A stretch of 64,000 nucleotides of DNA from Gemmatimonadota bacterium (lineage in GTDB: Bacteria > Gemmatimonadota > Gemmatimonadetes > Gemmatimonadales > GWC2-71-9). The notes beneath the pieces are model-generated. The model was not told the origin of the DNA and ran no database searches. It worked only from the letters and a program-made list of their open reading frames with translations. A program made the position numbers and the translations under genes. The DNA lies in the NCBI GenBank assembly GCA_003222115.1, contig QHUL01000053.1:62001-126000 (forward strand). Direction: 5' to 3'. Position 1 is the first letter of the stretch, and each line of letters starts with the position of its first letter. Below, piece by piece: positions 51,997-59,959 of this stretch.

Positions 51997-54687
51997 CTAC
52001 GCCGCGTCGGAGGCGAAGATGTGTTGCAGGTCGAGCGCCGTGCGGGCATGCATGCGCGCGCGCTGCGCGAACGGCCCGCTCGGGTCGAGCCGCGTGACCC
52101 GCTCCCACGCCTGGACCGCCTCGGCGTAGCGGTGCAGCCGCGCCAGCGCGACGCCCAGCTGAAACACGGCCTCCACCTGGTCGGGGTCGAACTTGAGCGC
52201 CCGGCGGAACGCCTCCAGTGCCGCCTCGTGGCGCTTGTCGTCGAGCAGGGCGCGTCCCAGAAGCAGCAGGGCCGGCAGGTCATAGGGATCCTGCTCCAGC
52301 GTCTCGGCGAGCCGCCGGATCGCCTGCGGCACCTGCCCCGAGCGCCGCAACAGGTCCGCCAGGGCGAGGTTCGCGTCGCTGAGGGTGGGCAGCACCTCGA
52401 GCGCCCGCTCGTACGCCTCCTGCGCCTCCCGCCACTCCTCGCGCTCCTCGTGCAGGCGGCCGAGGTCGACCCACACCTGCACGTAGCCCGGGTCGAGCTC
52501 GAGGGCGCCGCGGTAGGCCGCGAGGGCGCCGCCCTTGTCGCCTACCTTGAGGGCGACGTCGCCCTGGAGCTTGTGGAGATCGGCGCGGTCGGGCGCGCGC
52601 GTTTGCGCTTGCCTCAGGGCGGTGAGGGCGCCGGCGGCATCCCCCGCCGCGGCGCGGCCCCGCGCCGCGACGACCAGGGCCTCGACGTCGTCCGGGGCGA
52701 GCGGCAACAGCTCCTCCGCGAGCGCCGCCGCCTCGGCGGTGCGCCCCAGGGCGAACAGCGCCTTCACCTCGCCGAGCCGTGCGTTGGGGCGGTCCGGGGC
52801 GAGCCCCCGCGCCTCGTGATAGCGCTCCAACGCCTCGCCGTGCAGGCCCCGCCGCGCGAAGATGTCGCCCAGCAGCACGGCGGCTTCGGCGCGGTCGGCG
52901 CCGCGCTGCACCGCGCGCACCGCCTCCGCCGCCGCGACGTCCATGAGGCCCTTGCTCACGTAGTCCCGTGCCAGCGCGAGCGGATCGTCCACCCGGGGAG
53001 GCGCGGGCTCGGTGGCGGGTGCGGGCTGCAGCTCCTGGAAGATGTTGTCGAGCAGGCGCTCGTCGAAGGCGAAGTTCTCACCCAGCGTCTCCGCCGTGAC
53101 GTCGGCGGAGATCTCCGGTGCGATGCCGATGGTCGCCTTCTCGTACTGCAGGTCGATCGTGAGCTGGAATTTCTGCGACACGTAGTAAGGGTCGAGCTCG
53201 AGCGCCCGCTTGGTGGCGCGGAGCGCGCCGTCGAAGTCGCCCAAGTTCGAGAGGGTGAAGCTCAGATTGTAGTGGGCGCCCGCGTGCTCGGGGTCCGTCT
53301 CGACCGCGCGCACGAACGCGTTGCGCGCGTCGGTGAAGCGCTTCAGCTCCACCAGCACGAGGCCGATCCCGTTCCAGGCCGCGGCGGAGCGCGGCTCGGT
53401 CGCCAGGACCTGGCGGTAGGCCTCGAGCGACAGTTGGAAGCGCCGCAGCTGGTACAGCAACAGCGCCAGGTTGAGCCGGGCGGCCGAGAAGCCGCCCCGC
53501 AGCTGCAGCGCCGTGCGCAATGCCTCGATCGCCTCCTCGGTATCGCCCGCGTGCGCGACCACCACGCCCAGGTTGTTCCACGCCAGCGCGTACTTGGGGT
53601 CCACCTCCACCGCCTGGCGGTAGGAGGCAAGCGCGTCGTCGGCGCGGCCCGCCTGGTGGAGGACCACGCCCCGCTCGTTCCACAGCTTGGGCGAGTCCGG
53701 GACCTCGCGGATCAGCGTCTCGTACAGCTCGAGCGCCGCCCCGAAGTCGCGCTTGAGGAGGTGGACCTCCGCCATCGCCTGGAGCGTGAGGCGGCGGTCC
53801 TCGCCGCGCTCCAGCGCCATCCGATAGGCACGCAGCGCCTCGTTGTAGTAGCCCTTCTGGCGGAACGCGAGCCCGAGGTTGTAGTGCGCGAGCTCGTTCC
53901 CCTCGACCACCTGGGGCTCCGGGCTTTCGCGCGCCCGCAGCTGCTGGCTCCGGCGCTCGGCGTTGTAGCGCTCGAGCGAGAGGTTGGTCTGCGCTCGAGC
54001 GAGCGGCGGGTTGAGCTGGATGGCGCGCTTCGAAGCGGCGCGCGCCTCCTGGTGGCGTCCCATGTCGCCGAGCACGAACGCCATCAGATAGTGCGCGTGC
54101 GCGTTGTCGGGGTTCAGCTCGACCGCCTTCTCGAGCGCCTGCAGCGCCTCGGCGTTCAGGCCCCGGTTGTAGTAGATCTCGCCGAGGTAGAACCACACGA
54201 CGCTCGAATCGGGATCGAGCTCCCGGGCCCGCACGAACCACTCGGTCGCCACCTCCGGCCGCCCGCGGTTTTTCTCGGCGAGCCCGAGCTGCAGGATCGC
54301 CGCCACGTCCTTGGGGCGCTGGCCCAGCAGCTGTTCGAACTCGGCCACCGCCTCCGCCTGCTGCCCCAGGATCGCGTAGGCGCGGCCCAGCTCCCAGCGC
54401 GCATCGCGGTCGTCCGGGGCCTGCCGCAGGCGCTCCCGCAGCTCGGCGACGCGGCGGTCGTAGTAACCCGAATTGTGGTAGGCGATTTCGAGGTTGCGCT
54501 GCGCGACCTGCATCTTCGGGTCGAGCTCGAGCGCGCGGGAGAACTCCGCGATCGCGTCTTCCAGCAGGCCCTTCTGGAAGTAAAGGACGCCCAGATTGCT
54601 GTGCGCCCCGGCGTCCGAAGGGTCGATCCGGCGGGCGAAGGATCGGAGGACGGCGAGGTCGCGGTCCGAAAGCGCCGGCGCCGTCAC
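51997..54687 (-). CDS. large TPR scaffold protein
   Basis: An 896-residue cytoplasmic protein made almost wholly of TPRs, about twenty, in two blocks separated by a non-TPR segment (about 505-570, including EISADVTAETLGENFAFDERLLDNIFQELQPAPATEPAPPR). No signal peptide, membrane helix or catalytic motif is visible. Within a chemosensory operon such a protein is probably a scaffold; in Myxococcus gliding, large TPR proteins link MglA to motor complexes, which makes a similar role plausible here. The gene sits 3 bases after cheC. Confidence 0.8.
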   Translation of the reverse strand: MTAPALSDRDLAVLRSFARRIDPSDAGAHSNLGVLYFQKGLLEDAIAEFSRALELDPKMQVAQRNLEIAYHNSGYYDRRVAELRERLRQAPDDRDARWELGRAYAILGQQAEAVAEFEQLLGQRPKDVAAILQLGLAEKNRGRPEVATEWFVRARELDPDSSVVWFYLGEIYYNRGLNAEALQALEKAVELNPDNAHAHYLMAFVLGDMGRHQEARAASKRAIQLNPPLARAQTNLSLERYNAERRSQQLRARESPEPQVVEGNELAHYNLGLAFRQKGYYNEALRAYRMALERGEDRRLTLQAMAEVHLLKRDFGAALELYETLIREVPDSPKLWNERGVVLHQAGRADDALASYRQAVEVDPKYALAWNNLGVVVAHAGDTEEAIEALRTALQLRGGFSAARLNLALLLYQLRRFQLSLEAYRQVLATEPRSAAAWNGIGLVLVELKRFTDARNAFVRAVETDPEHAGAHYNLSFTLSNLGDFDGALRATKRALELDPYYVSQKFQLTIDLQYEKATIGIAPEISADVTAETLGENFAFDERLLDNIFQELQPAPATEPAPPRVDDPLALARDYVSKGLMDVAAAEAVRAVQRGADRAEAAVLLGDIFARRGLHGEALERYHEARGLAPDRPNARLGEVKALFALGRTAEAAALAEELLPLAPDDVEALVVAARGRAAAGDAAGALTALRQAQTRAPDRADLHKLQGDVALKVGDKGGALAAYRGALELDPGYVQVWVDLGRLHEEREEWREAQEAYERALEVLPTLSDANLALADLLRRSGQVPQAIRRLAETLEQDPYDLPALLLLGRALLDDKRHEAALEAFRRALKFDPDQVEAVFQLGVALARLHRYAEAVQAWERVTRLDPSGPFAQRARMHARTALDLQHIFASDAA

Positions 54688-54690
54688 GGG

Positions 54691-55308
54691 TCAGGTCAGC
54701 CGGATGGCGTCAAAGATGGCCTTGAGGGACGCCAGATCCGGGAGCAGCAGGAAATGTCCCCGGAGCCCCTCCGCCGAGTCGATGTGGAACTCGGTCTCGA
54801 CGCAGAACACGAAGTCGCGCTCGTGCCCGAAGTTGAGGTACGTCGTGGTGAGCACCGCCGCCGACACGTCCACCACCAGGCTCGGCACGGACGGGAGCAG
54901 GAGCATCCCCATGAAGTCGGACAGCGCGTTCATGTAGGCGCCCGAGAGGATGTTGCCGGCCTCCTTGAGGCACGATTGCTCCAGCACGTCGAACGTGGCC
55001 GTGGTGCCGAGCGGCCGGCGCAGCAGCATGTCGCACACCTTGCGACCCACCGCCTCCGGGAAGAGCAGCAGGGTGCGCCCGGTCAGGTCGCCGAGCATGT
55101 GCATGAGCACCGCGGCGACCACATCGCTGGCATTGCCCAGCAGCTCGGGCACCTCTTCCAGCCGCGCGATGTTGATCTCGGGCACGCTGATCATGATGCG
55201 GCGGTTGGTGAGCTGGGACAGCGCCGTGGCGGCGTGCCCGGCGCCGATGTTCGCCACTTCCTTGAGCGCGTCGAGCTGCAGCGCCTTGAGATCCCGGACG
55301 TCTTCCAT
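54691..55308 (-). CDS. cheC: CheY-P phosphatase CheC
   Basis: A 205-residue CheC that dephosphorylates CheY-P and binds CheD. Both phosphatase signatures are present, DALKEVANIGAGHAATAL (about 13-30) and CLKEAGNILSGAYMNAL (about 113-129), each with the E and N pair. The gene lies 12 bases after cheA. With CheD in the same operon a feedback loop as in Bacillus is expected. Confidence 0.93.
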   Translation of the reverse strand: MEDVRDLKALQLDALKEVANIGAGHAATALSQLTNRRIMISVPEINIARLEEVPELLGNASDVVAAVLMHMLGDLTGRTLLLFPEAVGRKVCDMLLRRPLGTTATFDVLEQSCLKEAGNILSGAYMNALSDFMGMLLLPSVPSLVVDVSAAVLTTTYLNFGHERDFVFCVETEFHIDSAEGLRGHFLLLPDLASLKAIFDAIRLT

Positions 55309-55320
55309 CCCCGCTCCCGC

Positions 55321-57216
55321 CTACACGAGTCCGCCGGCGTCGAGGATCAACGCCGGGACTCCGTCTCCCATGATGGTCGCCCCGCTGAAGACGGGGAGCG
55401 TCCCCTGCGGTGCGTCGAAGCCCTTCACCACGATCTCCTGCTGCCCCAGCATCCCATCCACGACGACGCCCGAGCGCCGGTCCCCCATCTCGAGCACGAT
55501 GATCGGCCGCCGCGGCGGCGGCGCGTCGCCGGCGACGCCGAGCAGCTGCCGCAGGTAGACGAGCGGCACCACGCGGTCGCGCAGCACGATCGCCTCGCGC
55601 CCCTCGACGGTCGTCGTCGGCGCCGCCCCGAGCTCCACCGTCTCCGCCACGTAGGTGAGCGGTAGGGCGTAGCGCTCGCGCCCCACGCTCGCGATCAGCG
55701 CCCGCACGATCGCGAGCGTGACCGGCAGCCGCAGCACGAACGTCGTGCCCTTGCCCGGCTGCGAGCGAATCTCGATCGAGCCGCCCAGTGCCCGCAGCCG
55801 CGTCACGGCCACATCGATCCCGACCCCCCGGCCCGAGACGTTCGTCACGGCGTCCGCCGTCGAAAACCCGGGCCGCGCGAGCACCCGCAGCAGCTGGTCG
55901 TCGGTGAGCGCCTCCGCGTGCGGGTCCACCAACCCGTCGCGCCGCGCGCGCTCGAGAATGGTCGCGCGGTCGATGCCGCGGCCGTCGTCCGTCACGCTGA
56001 TCGCCACGCTCGAGCGCTCGCGCAGCGCCGTGAGCACAATCTCCGCCTCGGGGTTCTTGCCCCGGCGCCGCCGCTCCGCCGGCGGCTCGATTCCGTGGTC
56101 CACCGCATTGCGCAACAAATGCATGAGCGGGTCGCCCAGCTCGTCCAGGATGGCGCGGTCGAGCTCGATCTCCTTCCCTTCCACGCGGAATGCCACCTGC
56201 TTGCCGAGCTGGCGCGCCAGGTCCCGCACCAGCCGCGGGAACCGGTCGAACACCTGCCACACGGGCGTCATCCGCGCCTGGATGATCTCCGCCTGCAGGT
56301 CCGCCGTGAGGCGCGAGATCTGGATCGTGACGTCGTCGATCGCGGGGTCACGCCGCTCGGCCGCGAGCTCATTGAGCCGCCCCCGCGCCGTGACGAGCTC
56401 GCCGATCAGGTCCATCAGCCCATCCAGCCGGCGGAGGTCGACGCGCAGGTGACGGCTGCGCGCGGGCTCGACCGCGGCGCCCGCTGCGGCGGCCGGCGCC
56501 GCCGCGCGCCGCTCTTCCTCTTCAGGGAGCGTGACGCTCTCGACATCCCCCGTCGCTCGCAGCCGCTCGCGGATCTGGTCGGCCGGCGCGGCGGACTCGA
56601 GCCGGAAGGCCAGCCGCCCGTCGAAGTCCTCAGCCTCGAACGCCGCGGGCGGCGGACTGACGGCATGCACGGCGCCGAGGGCCTGCGCGCGTTTGAGGAG
56701 CAGCAGCGCGCGCCCGCCTTTGAGCGGCGCCTCGGCGCGCAGCACGACCTGCACCAGGCGTCCGGGGGCGGCGAGCGCCTCGATGGGGGGTGGAGGCGGC
56801 TCCCGCGCCGCCGCCGCGCGGCCCGCCTTACCGCCGGCGCGCGCGGCCGCCCGGTCCAGCTCGGCCGTGATCGCGGAGAGGTCGAGGTCGCGCTCGCGTC
56901 CTCGCACCGACAGCTCGACCGCCTGCTCGAGGGCGTCGCGGGCCCGGAACAGGAGCTGCAGCAGCTCGTCCGTCGCGGGGTGTGCGCCGCGGCGCAGATG
57001 GTCGAGGAGGTTCTCGGTGCGGTGGGCGAGGTCGGTGACGGCGGCGTAGCCCATCGTGGCGGCCATGCCCTTCACGGTGTGTACGGCGCGGAACAGGCCG
57101 CCCACCGGCTCCAGCGAGGCCGGCTTGCGCTCCCACGCGAGCAGCAGCTGGTTGCAGGCGCTCAAGTGCTCCCGGCTCTCCGCCAGGAACAGCTCCGCGT
57201 ACTGCGACAGATCCAT
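55321..57216 (-). CDS. cheA: chemotaxis histidine kinase CheA
   Basis: A 631-residue kinase. P1 holds the phosphorylated His46 (RAVHTVKGMAATMGY); a P2-like CheY-binding domain follows (about 150-230); then the P3 dimer helices (RLDGLMDLIGELVTARGRL), the P4 ATPase domain with HLLRNAVDHGIE, VTDDGRGID and GRGVGIDVA, and the C-terminal P5 CheW-like domain (about 500-631). All domains are present once, so it is an ordinary single-P1 kinase lacking a fused receiver. cheY follows upstream with a 3-base gap. Confidence 0.96.
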   Translation of the reverse strand: MDLSQYAELFLAESREHLSACNQLLLAWERKPASLEPVGGLFRAVHTVKGMAATMGYAAVTDLAHRTENLLDHLRRGAHPATDELLQLLFRARDALEQAVELSVRGRERDLDLSAITAELDRAAARAGGKAGRAAAAREPPPPPIEALAAPGRLVQVVLRAEAPLKGGRALLLLKRAQALGAVHAVSPPPAAFEAEDFDGRLAFRLESAAPADQIRERLRATGDVESVTLPEEEERRAAAPAAAAGAAVEPARSRHLRVDLRRLDGLMDLIGELVTARGRLNELAAERRDPAIDDVTIQISRLTADLQAEIIQARMTPVWQVFDRFPRLVRDLARQLGKQVAFRVEGKEIELDRAILDELGDPLMHLLRNAVDHGIEPPAERRRRGKNPEAEIVLTALRERSSVAISVTDDGRGIDRATILERARRDGLVDPHAEALTDDQLLRVLARPGFSTADAVTNVSGRGVGIDVAVTRLRALGGSIEIRSQPGKGTTFVLRLPVTLAIVRALIASVGRERYALPLTYVAETVELGAAPTTTVEGREAIVLRDRVVPLVYLRQLLGVAGDAPPPRRPIIVLEMGDRRSGVVVDGMLGQQEIVVKGFDAPQGTLPVFSGATIMGDGVPALILDAGGLV

Positions 57217-57219
57217 GTG

Positions 57220-57582
57220 CTAGCCCAGCACGCGCTGCACGGCTTCGAGAACGCGCGACGGTTGGAACGGCTTCACGACAAAGTCCTTCGCCCCCGCCTG
57301 GATCGCTTCCACCACCAGCGCCTGCTGCCCCATCGCGCTGCACATGAGGATCTTGGCGTCCGGATCATGCTTCACGATCTCCCGCACCGCGTCGATGCCG
57401 CCCATGTCCGGCATCACGATGTCCATCGTCACCAGGTCGGGCTTGAGCTGCTTGTACCTCTCGACCGCCTGCACGCCGGTTTCGGCTTCGCCCACGACTT
57501 CGAAGCCGGCCTGGGCCAGGATGTCGCTGATCATCGTCCGCATGAAGATGGCGTCGTCGCAGACGAGGACAGTGTGGCTCAC
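57220..57582 (-). CDS. cheY: response regulator CheY
   Basis: A 120-residue single-domain receiver. The acidic pair is in VLVCDDAIFMRTM (Asp9 and Asp10), the phosphoacceptor in LVTMDIVMPDMGG (about Asp54), the Thr/Ser switch in ILMCSAMG and the Lys in FVVKPFQP. Expected to be phosphorylated by the adjacent CheA and reset by CheC. Its output partner, flagellar motor or pilus/Mgl machinery, cannot be seen here. Confidence 0.95.
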   Translation of the reverse strand: MSHTVLVCDDAIFMRTMISDILAQAGFEVVGEAETGVQAVERYKQLKPDLVTMDIVMPDMGGIDAVREIVKHDPDAKILMCSAMGQQALVVEAIQAGAKDFVVKPFQPSRVLEAVQRVLG

Positions 57583-57591
57583 ACACCCTCC

Positions 57592-58041
57592 CTATGAAGG
57601 CATCACGGGGGTTAACAGCGCGTCGGTATCGAGGACGACGAAGAGGTGGCCGGCGCGGCGACCGACGGCCCGCACGAGGGTCGGGTCGATGCCGGGGAGC
57701 GCCTGCCGGCGCTCCAGCGCGCCCCCGTCCACCGTGAGGAGGTCGACGACTTCGTCGACGGTGAAGCCGAGGACCCTGCGGCCCCCGCCCACCTCCAGCA
57801 GCACCGTCGTGCCGCCGTCCGAGCCCGTGGGCGGTTCCGGCTGGCCCAGCGCCCGCCACCCTTCCACGACCGTGACCAGGGTCCCGCGCACATTCACCAA
57901 CCCCGCCACCACCGGGGGCGCCCCGGGGATTCGCGTGGCTTGGAGCCGCGGCAGGATCTCCCGCACCGTTTCCGCCTCGGCCGCGCAGGTGAGGCGCCCT
58001 ACCCGGAACAGGAGCAGTCGCACTACCCCGGCGTCACTCAT
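57592..58041 (-). CDS. CheW-like coupling protein
   Basis: A 149-residue CheW-domain protein (VRLLLFRVGRLTCAAEAETVREIL, GLVNVRGTLVTVVEGWRALG, LFVVLDTDALL), the third in this operon and the first gene of the chemosensory part. It starts at ATG 58041, overlapping rluD by 8 bases, so the chemosensory genes are joined directly to a housekeeping chain. Confidence 0.85.
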   Translation of the reverse strand: MSDAGVVRLLLFRVGRLTCAAEAETVREILPRLQATRIPGAPPVVAGLVNVRGTLVTVVEGWRALGQPEPPTGSDGGTTVLLEVGGGRRVLGFTVDEVVDLLTVDGGALERRQALPGIDPTLVRAVGRRAGHLFVVLDTDALLTPVMPS

Positions 58042-59050
58042 CCGATGCGAAGAAGCCAAGATACTGCAACGGGTTGCGTTGAGCAAGCAAACTCGGATCG
58101 GCGGCCGCTTCCGCGAGCGCCGGCACGAGATCGGCGGGCCATTCGGATCGCAGCGCGAGGCGCGCACCCGTCAGGGGATGGTCGAAGGCGAGTGCCGCCG
58201 CGTGCAGCAGCTGCCGCGGAGCGAGCGTCTCGAGGCGCTCGGCGGGGCGGCGCTCGGAGGGCGTGACGCGCCGGCTGCCCCCGAACGCGTACTCGCGATC
58301 GCCCACGACCGGATGACCCACGTGCGCGAGGTGCACGCGCACCTGATGCGTGCGCCCCGTGCCGAGCCGGACCCGCAGCAGATCGACCTGCGCGAAGCGC
58401 GCGACGACGGCCGCGTGGGTCACGGCGTGCCGCCCGCCGGCGAGCACGGTCATGCGCTTGCGGTCCTTGGGATGGCGGGTGATCGGCGCCTCGATCGTGA
58501 CCGGGCTCTTCGCGAAGTGGCCCCAGGCGAGCGCGGCGTAGAGGCGCTCGACGCGCCGCTGCTCGATCATGGTGGCGAGGCGGCGGTGCGCCGCCTCCGT
58601 CTTCGCGACGAGGAGCAGGCCCGACGTGTCGCGGTCGAGCCGGTGCACGATGCCGGGCCGGCCCTCCGCCCCGGGCGCGAGCGGCGTGCCCCGCCCCGCG
58701 AGCACGTTCACCAGCGTGTCGTCCCAGTGTCCCGGGCCCGGGTGGACCACAAGGCCCGCCGGCTTGTCGAGCACGGCGAGGTGCTCGTCCTCGAACACGA
58801 AGGTCAGCGTGTGGTGAGCGGGGGCATAGCTCCTGGGGGGCGGCGCGTCGGGCGGGAGCGTGACCGTGACGACCGCGCCGCGCTCCAGCCGTGCGGAGGC
58901 GCGCAGTGGCCGGCCGCCCGCGCTGACGCACTTGTCGGCGACGAGGCGGGCCGCGACCGTGCGCGACATGGCGAGCTGATCGGCGAGAAAGCGGTCGAGG
59001 CGCTCGGTCTGGGCGGCGACGACGCAGAACGTGACGGTGGCCGCCGTCAC
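58034..59050 (-). CDS. rluD: 23S rRNA pseudouridine synthase, RluD type
   Basis: A 338-residue pseudouridine synthase with an N-terminal S4 domain (RLDRFLADQLAMSRTVAARLV) and catalytic HRLDRDTSGLLL with the active-site Asp; GRTHQVRVHL and DREYAFGG are further family blocks. RluD modifies helix 69 of 23S rRNA, though paralogues differ in targets. The GTG start at 59050 overlaps the lspA stop by 4 bases, a common lspA-rluD pairing. Confidence 0.94.
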   Translation of the reverse strand: MTAATVTFCVVAAQTERLDRFLADQLAMSRTVAARLVADKCVSAGGRPLRASARLERGAVVTVTLPPDAPPPRSYAPAHHTLTFVFEDEHLAVLDKPAGLVVHPGPGHWDDTLVNVLAGRGTPLAPGAEGRPGIVHRLDRDTSGLLLVAKTEAAHRRLATMIEQRRVERLYAALAWGHFAKSPVTIEAPITRHPKDRKRMTVLAGGRHAVTHAAVVARFAQVDLLRVRLGTGRTHQVRVHLAHVGHPVVGDREYAFGGSRRVTPSERRPAERLETLAPRQLLHAAALAFDHPLTGARLALRSEWPADLVPALAEAAADPSLLAQRNPLQYLGFFASDE

Positions 59051-59565
59051 GGCTGCTCGACGGCTCTCGCCTCCTTGGCCCGCTCCTGCGCCCGCCCTTC
59101 GAGCCAGAGGGAGACCGCGAGCGCGATCGCGCCCACGGTGATGGCCGAATCGGCGACGTTGAACGTCGGCCAGCGGGCGGACCCGATGCCCACGTCCACG
59201 AAGTCCACCACGCCCTGCGCGCTGCGGATGCGATCCACGACGTTGCCGACGGCCCCCGCACACACCAGGGCGAGCGCGACGACGCGGAACCGGTCGCCCG
59301 GCCGCGTGGCGAGCACCATCGAGCGCAGCACGACGAGCGCCACGAGCGCGAGCCCGAAGAAGATCCAGCGCGAGTAACTGCCGAGGCAGAGCCCGAACGC
59401 GGCGCATTGATTGTACACGAGGCGCAGCTGCACGTACTCGCCGATCACCGGCACCGGCAGGTGCCGGGCGAGCAGCGTCTCGGCGACCACCTTGGTGACG
59501 ACGTCTGCGACGAGGACCGCCGCCGCCGCGGCCCAGAACAGGCGACGGTCAGCGCCGTTTGCCAT
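59047..59565 (-). CDS. lspA: lipoprotein signal peptidase LspA
   Basis: A 172-residue polytopic aspartyl protease that cuts lipoprotein signals before the lipidated Cys. Four hydrophobic helices are visible, with the catalytic Asp residues in GNVVDRIRS (about 112) and FNVADSAI (about 135). Its substrates include the lipoproteins encoded elsewhere in this window. It overlaps the DksA-like gene by 17 bases. Confidence 0.95.
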   Translation of the reverse strand: MANGADRRLFWAAAAAVLVADVVTKVVAETLLARHLPVPVIGEYVQLRLVYNQCAAFGLCLGSYSRWIFFGLALVALVVLRSMVLATRPGDRFRVVALALVCAGAVGNVVDRIRSAQGVVDFVDVGIGSARWPTFNVADSAITVGAIALAVSLWLEGRAQERAKEARAVEQP

Positions 59566-59959
59566 CTTCCTCTTTCGCCTTGCAGCGGATGCACAGCCGG
59601 GCGTGCGGGAGGGCGTCCAGCCGGTCGAAGCCGATGTCCTCGCCGCACTGCTCGCACTTACCGTACTTCTCCGGCGTGGCGTACAGGCGGCGCAGCGCCT
59701 CGTTCACGTGCCAGAAGTAGCGGCCCTCCTGCGACGCGAACAGGAACGCCTTCTCCTGCTCCATGGCGTCGGTGCCCTGGTCGGCCATGTGGAACGAGTA
59801 GCTCGAGAGGTCGCCGTCGGAGGCCTGGAGGCTGGCGTTGAAGGATTCGCCGTAATAGCCGAGCTCCTTCATTACCCGGTTGCGCTCCTCGTGCAGCCGC
59901 TTCTCGAGGTGTTGCAGCTGCTTCTTGGTCAGGCCCTTGGTCTTGGATTTCGTCGGCAT
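59549..59959 (-). CDS. TraR/DksA-family zinc-finger protein
   Basis: A 136-residue protein with a basic N-terminus, a coiled-coil section and a C-terminal C4 zinc finger (CEQCGEDIGFDRLDALP then CIRC), the layout of DksA-type RNA polymerase regulators. The usual DxxDxA tip can be read only loosely (DQGTDAMEQE). It may modulate rRNA and tRNA transcription with ppGpp. Its ATG directly follows the ileS stop (TAAATG). Confidence 0.9.
   Translation of the reverse strand: MPTKSKTKGLTKKQLQHLEKRLHEERNRVMKELGYYGESFNASLQASDGDLSSYSFHMADQGTDAMEQEKAFLFASQEGRYFWHVNEALRRLYATPEKYGKCEQCGEDIGFDRLDALPHARLCIRCKAKEEDGKRR

Noticed and set aside
52021-55665. A plus-strand frame of about 1210 codons opposite the TPR and cheC genes
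   Set aside because: It mirrors real minus-strand genes, has biased Arg/Leu/Val composition, no domains, and no promoter or ribosome binding site; it is an antisense shadow.
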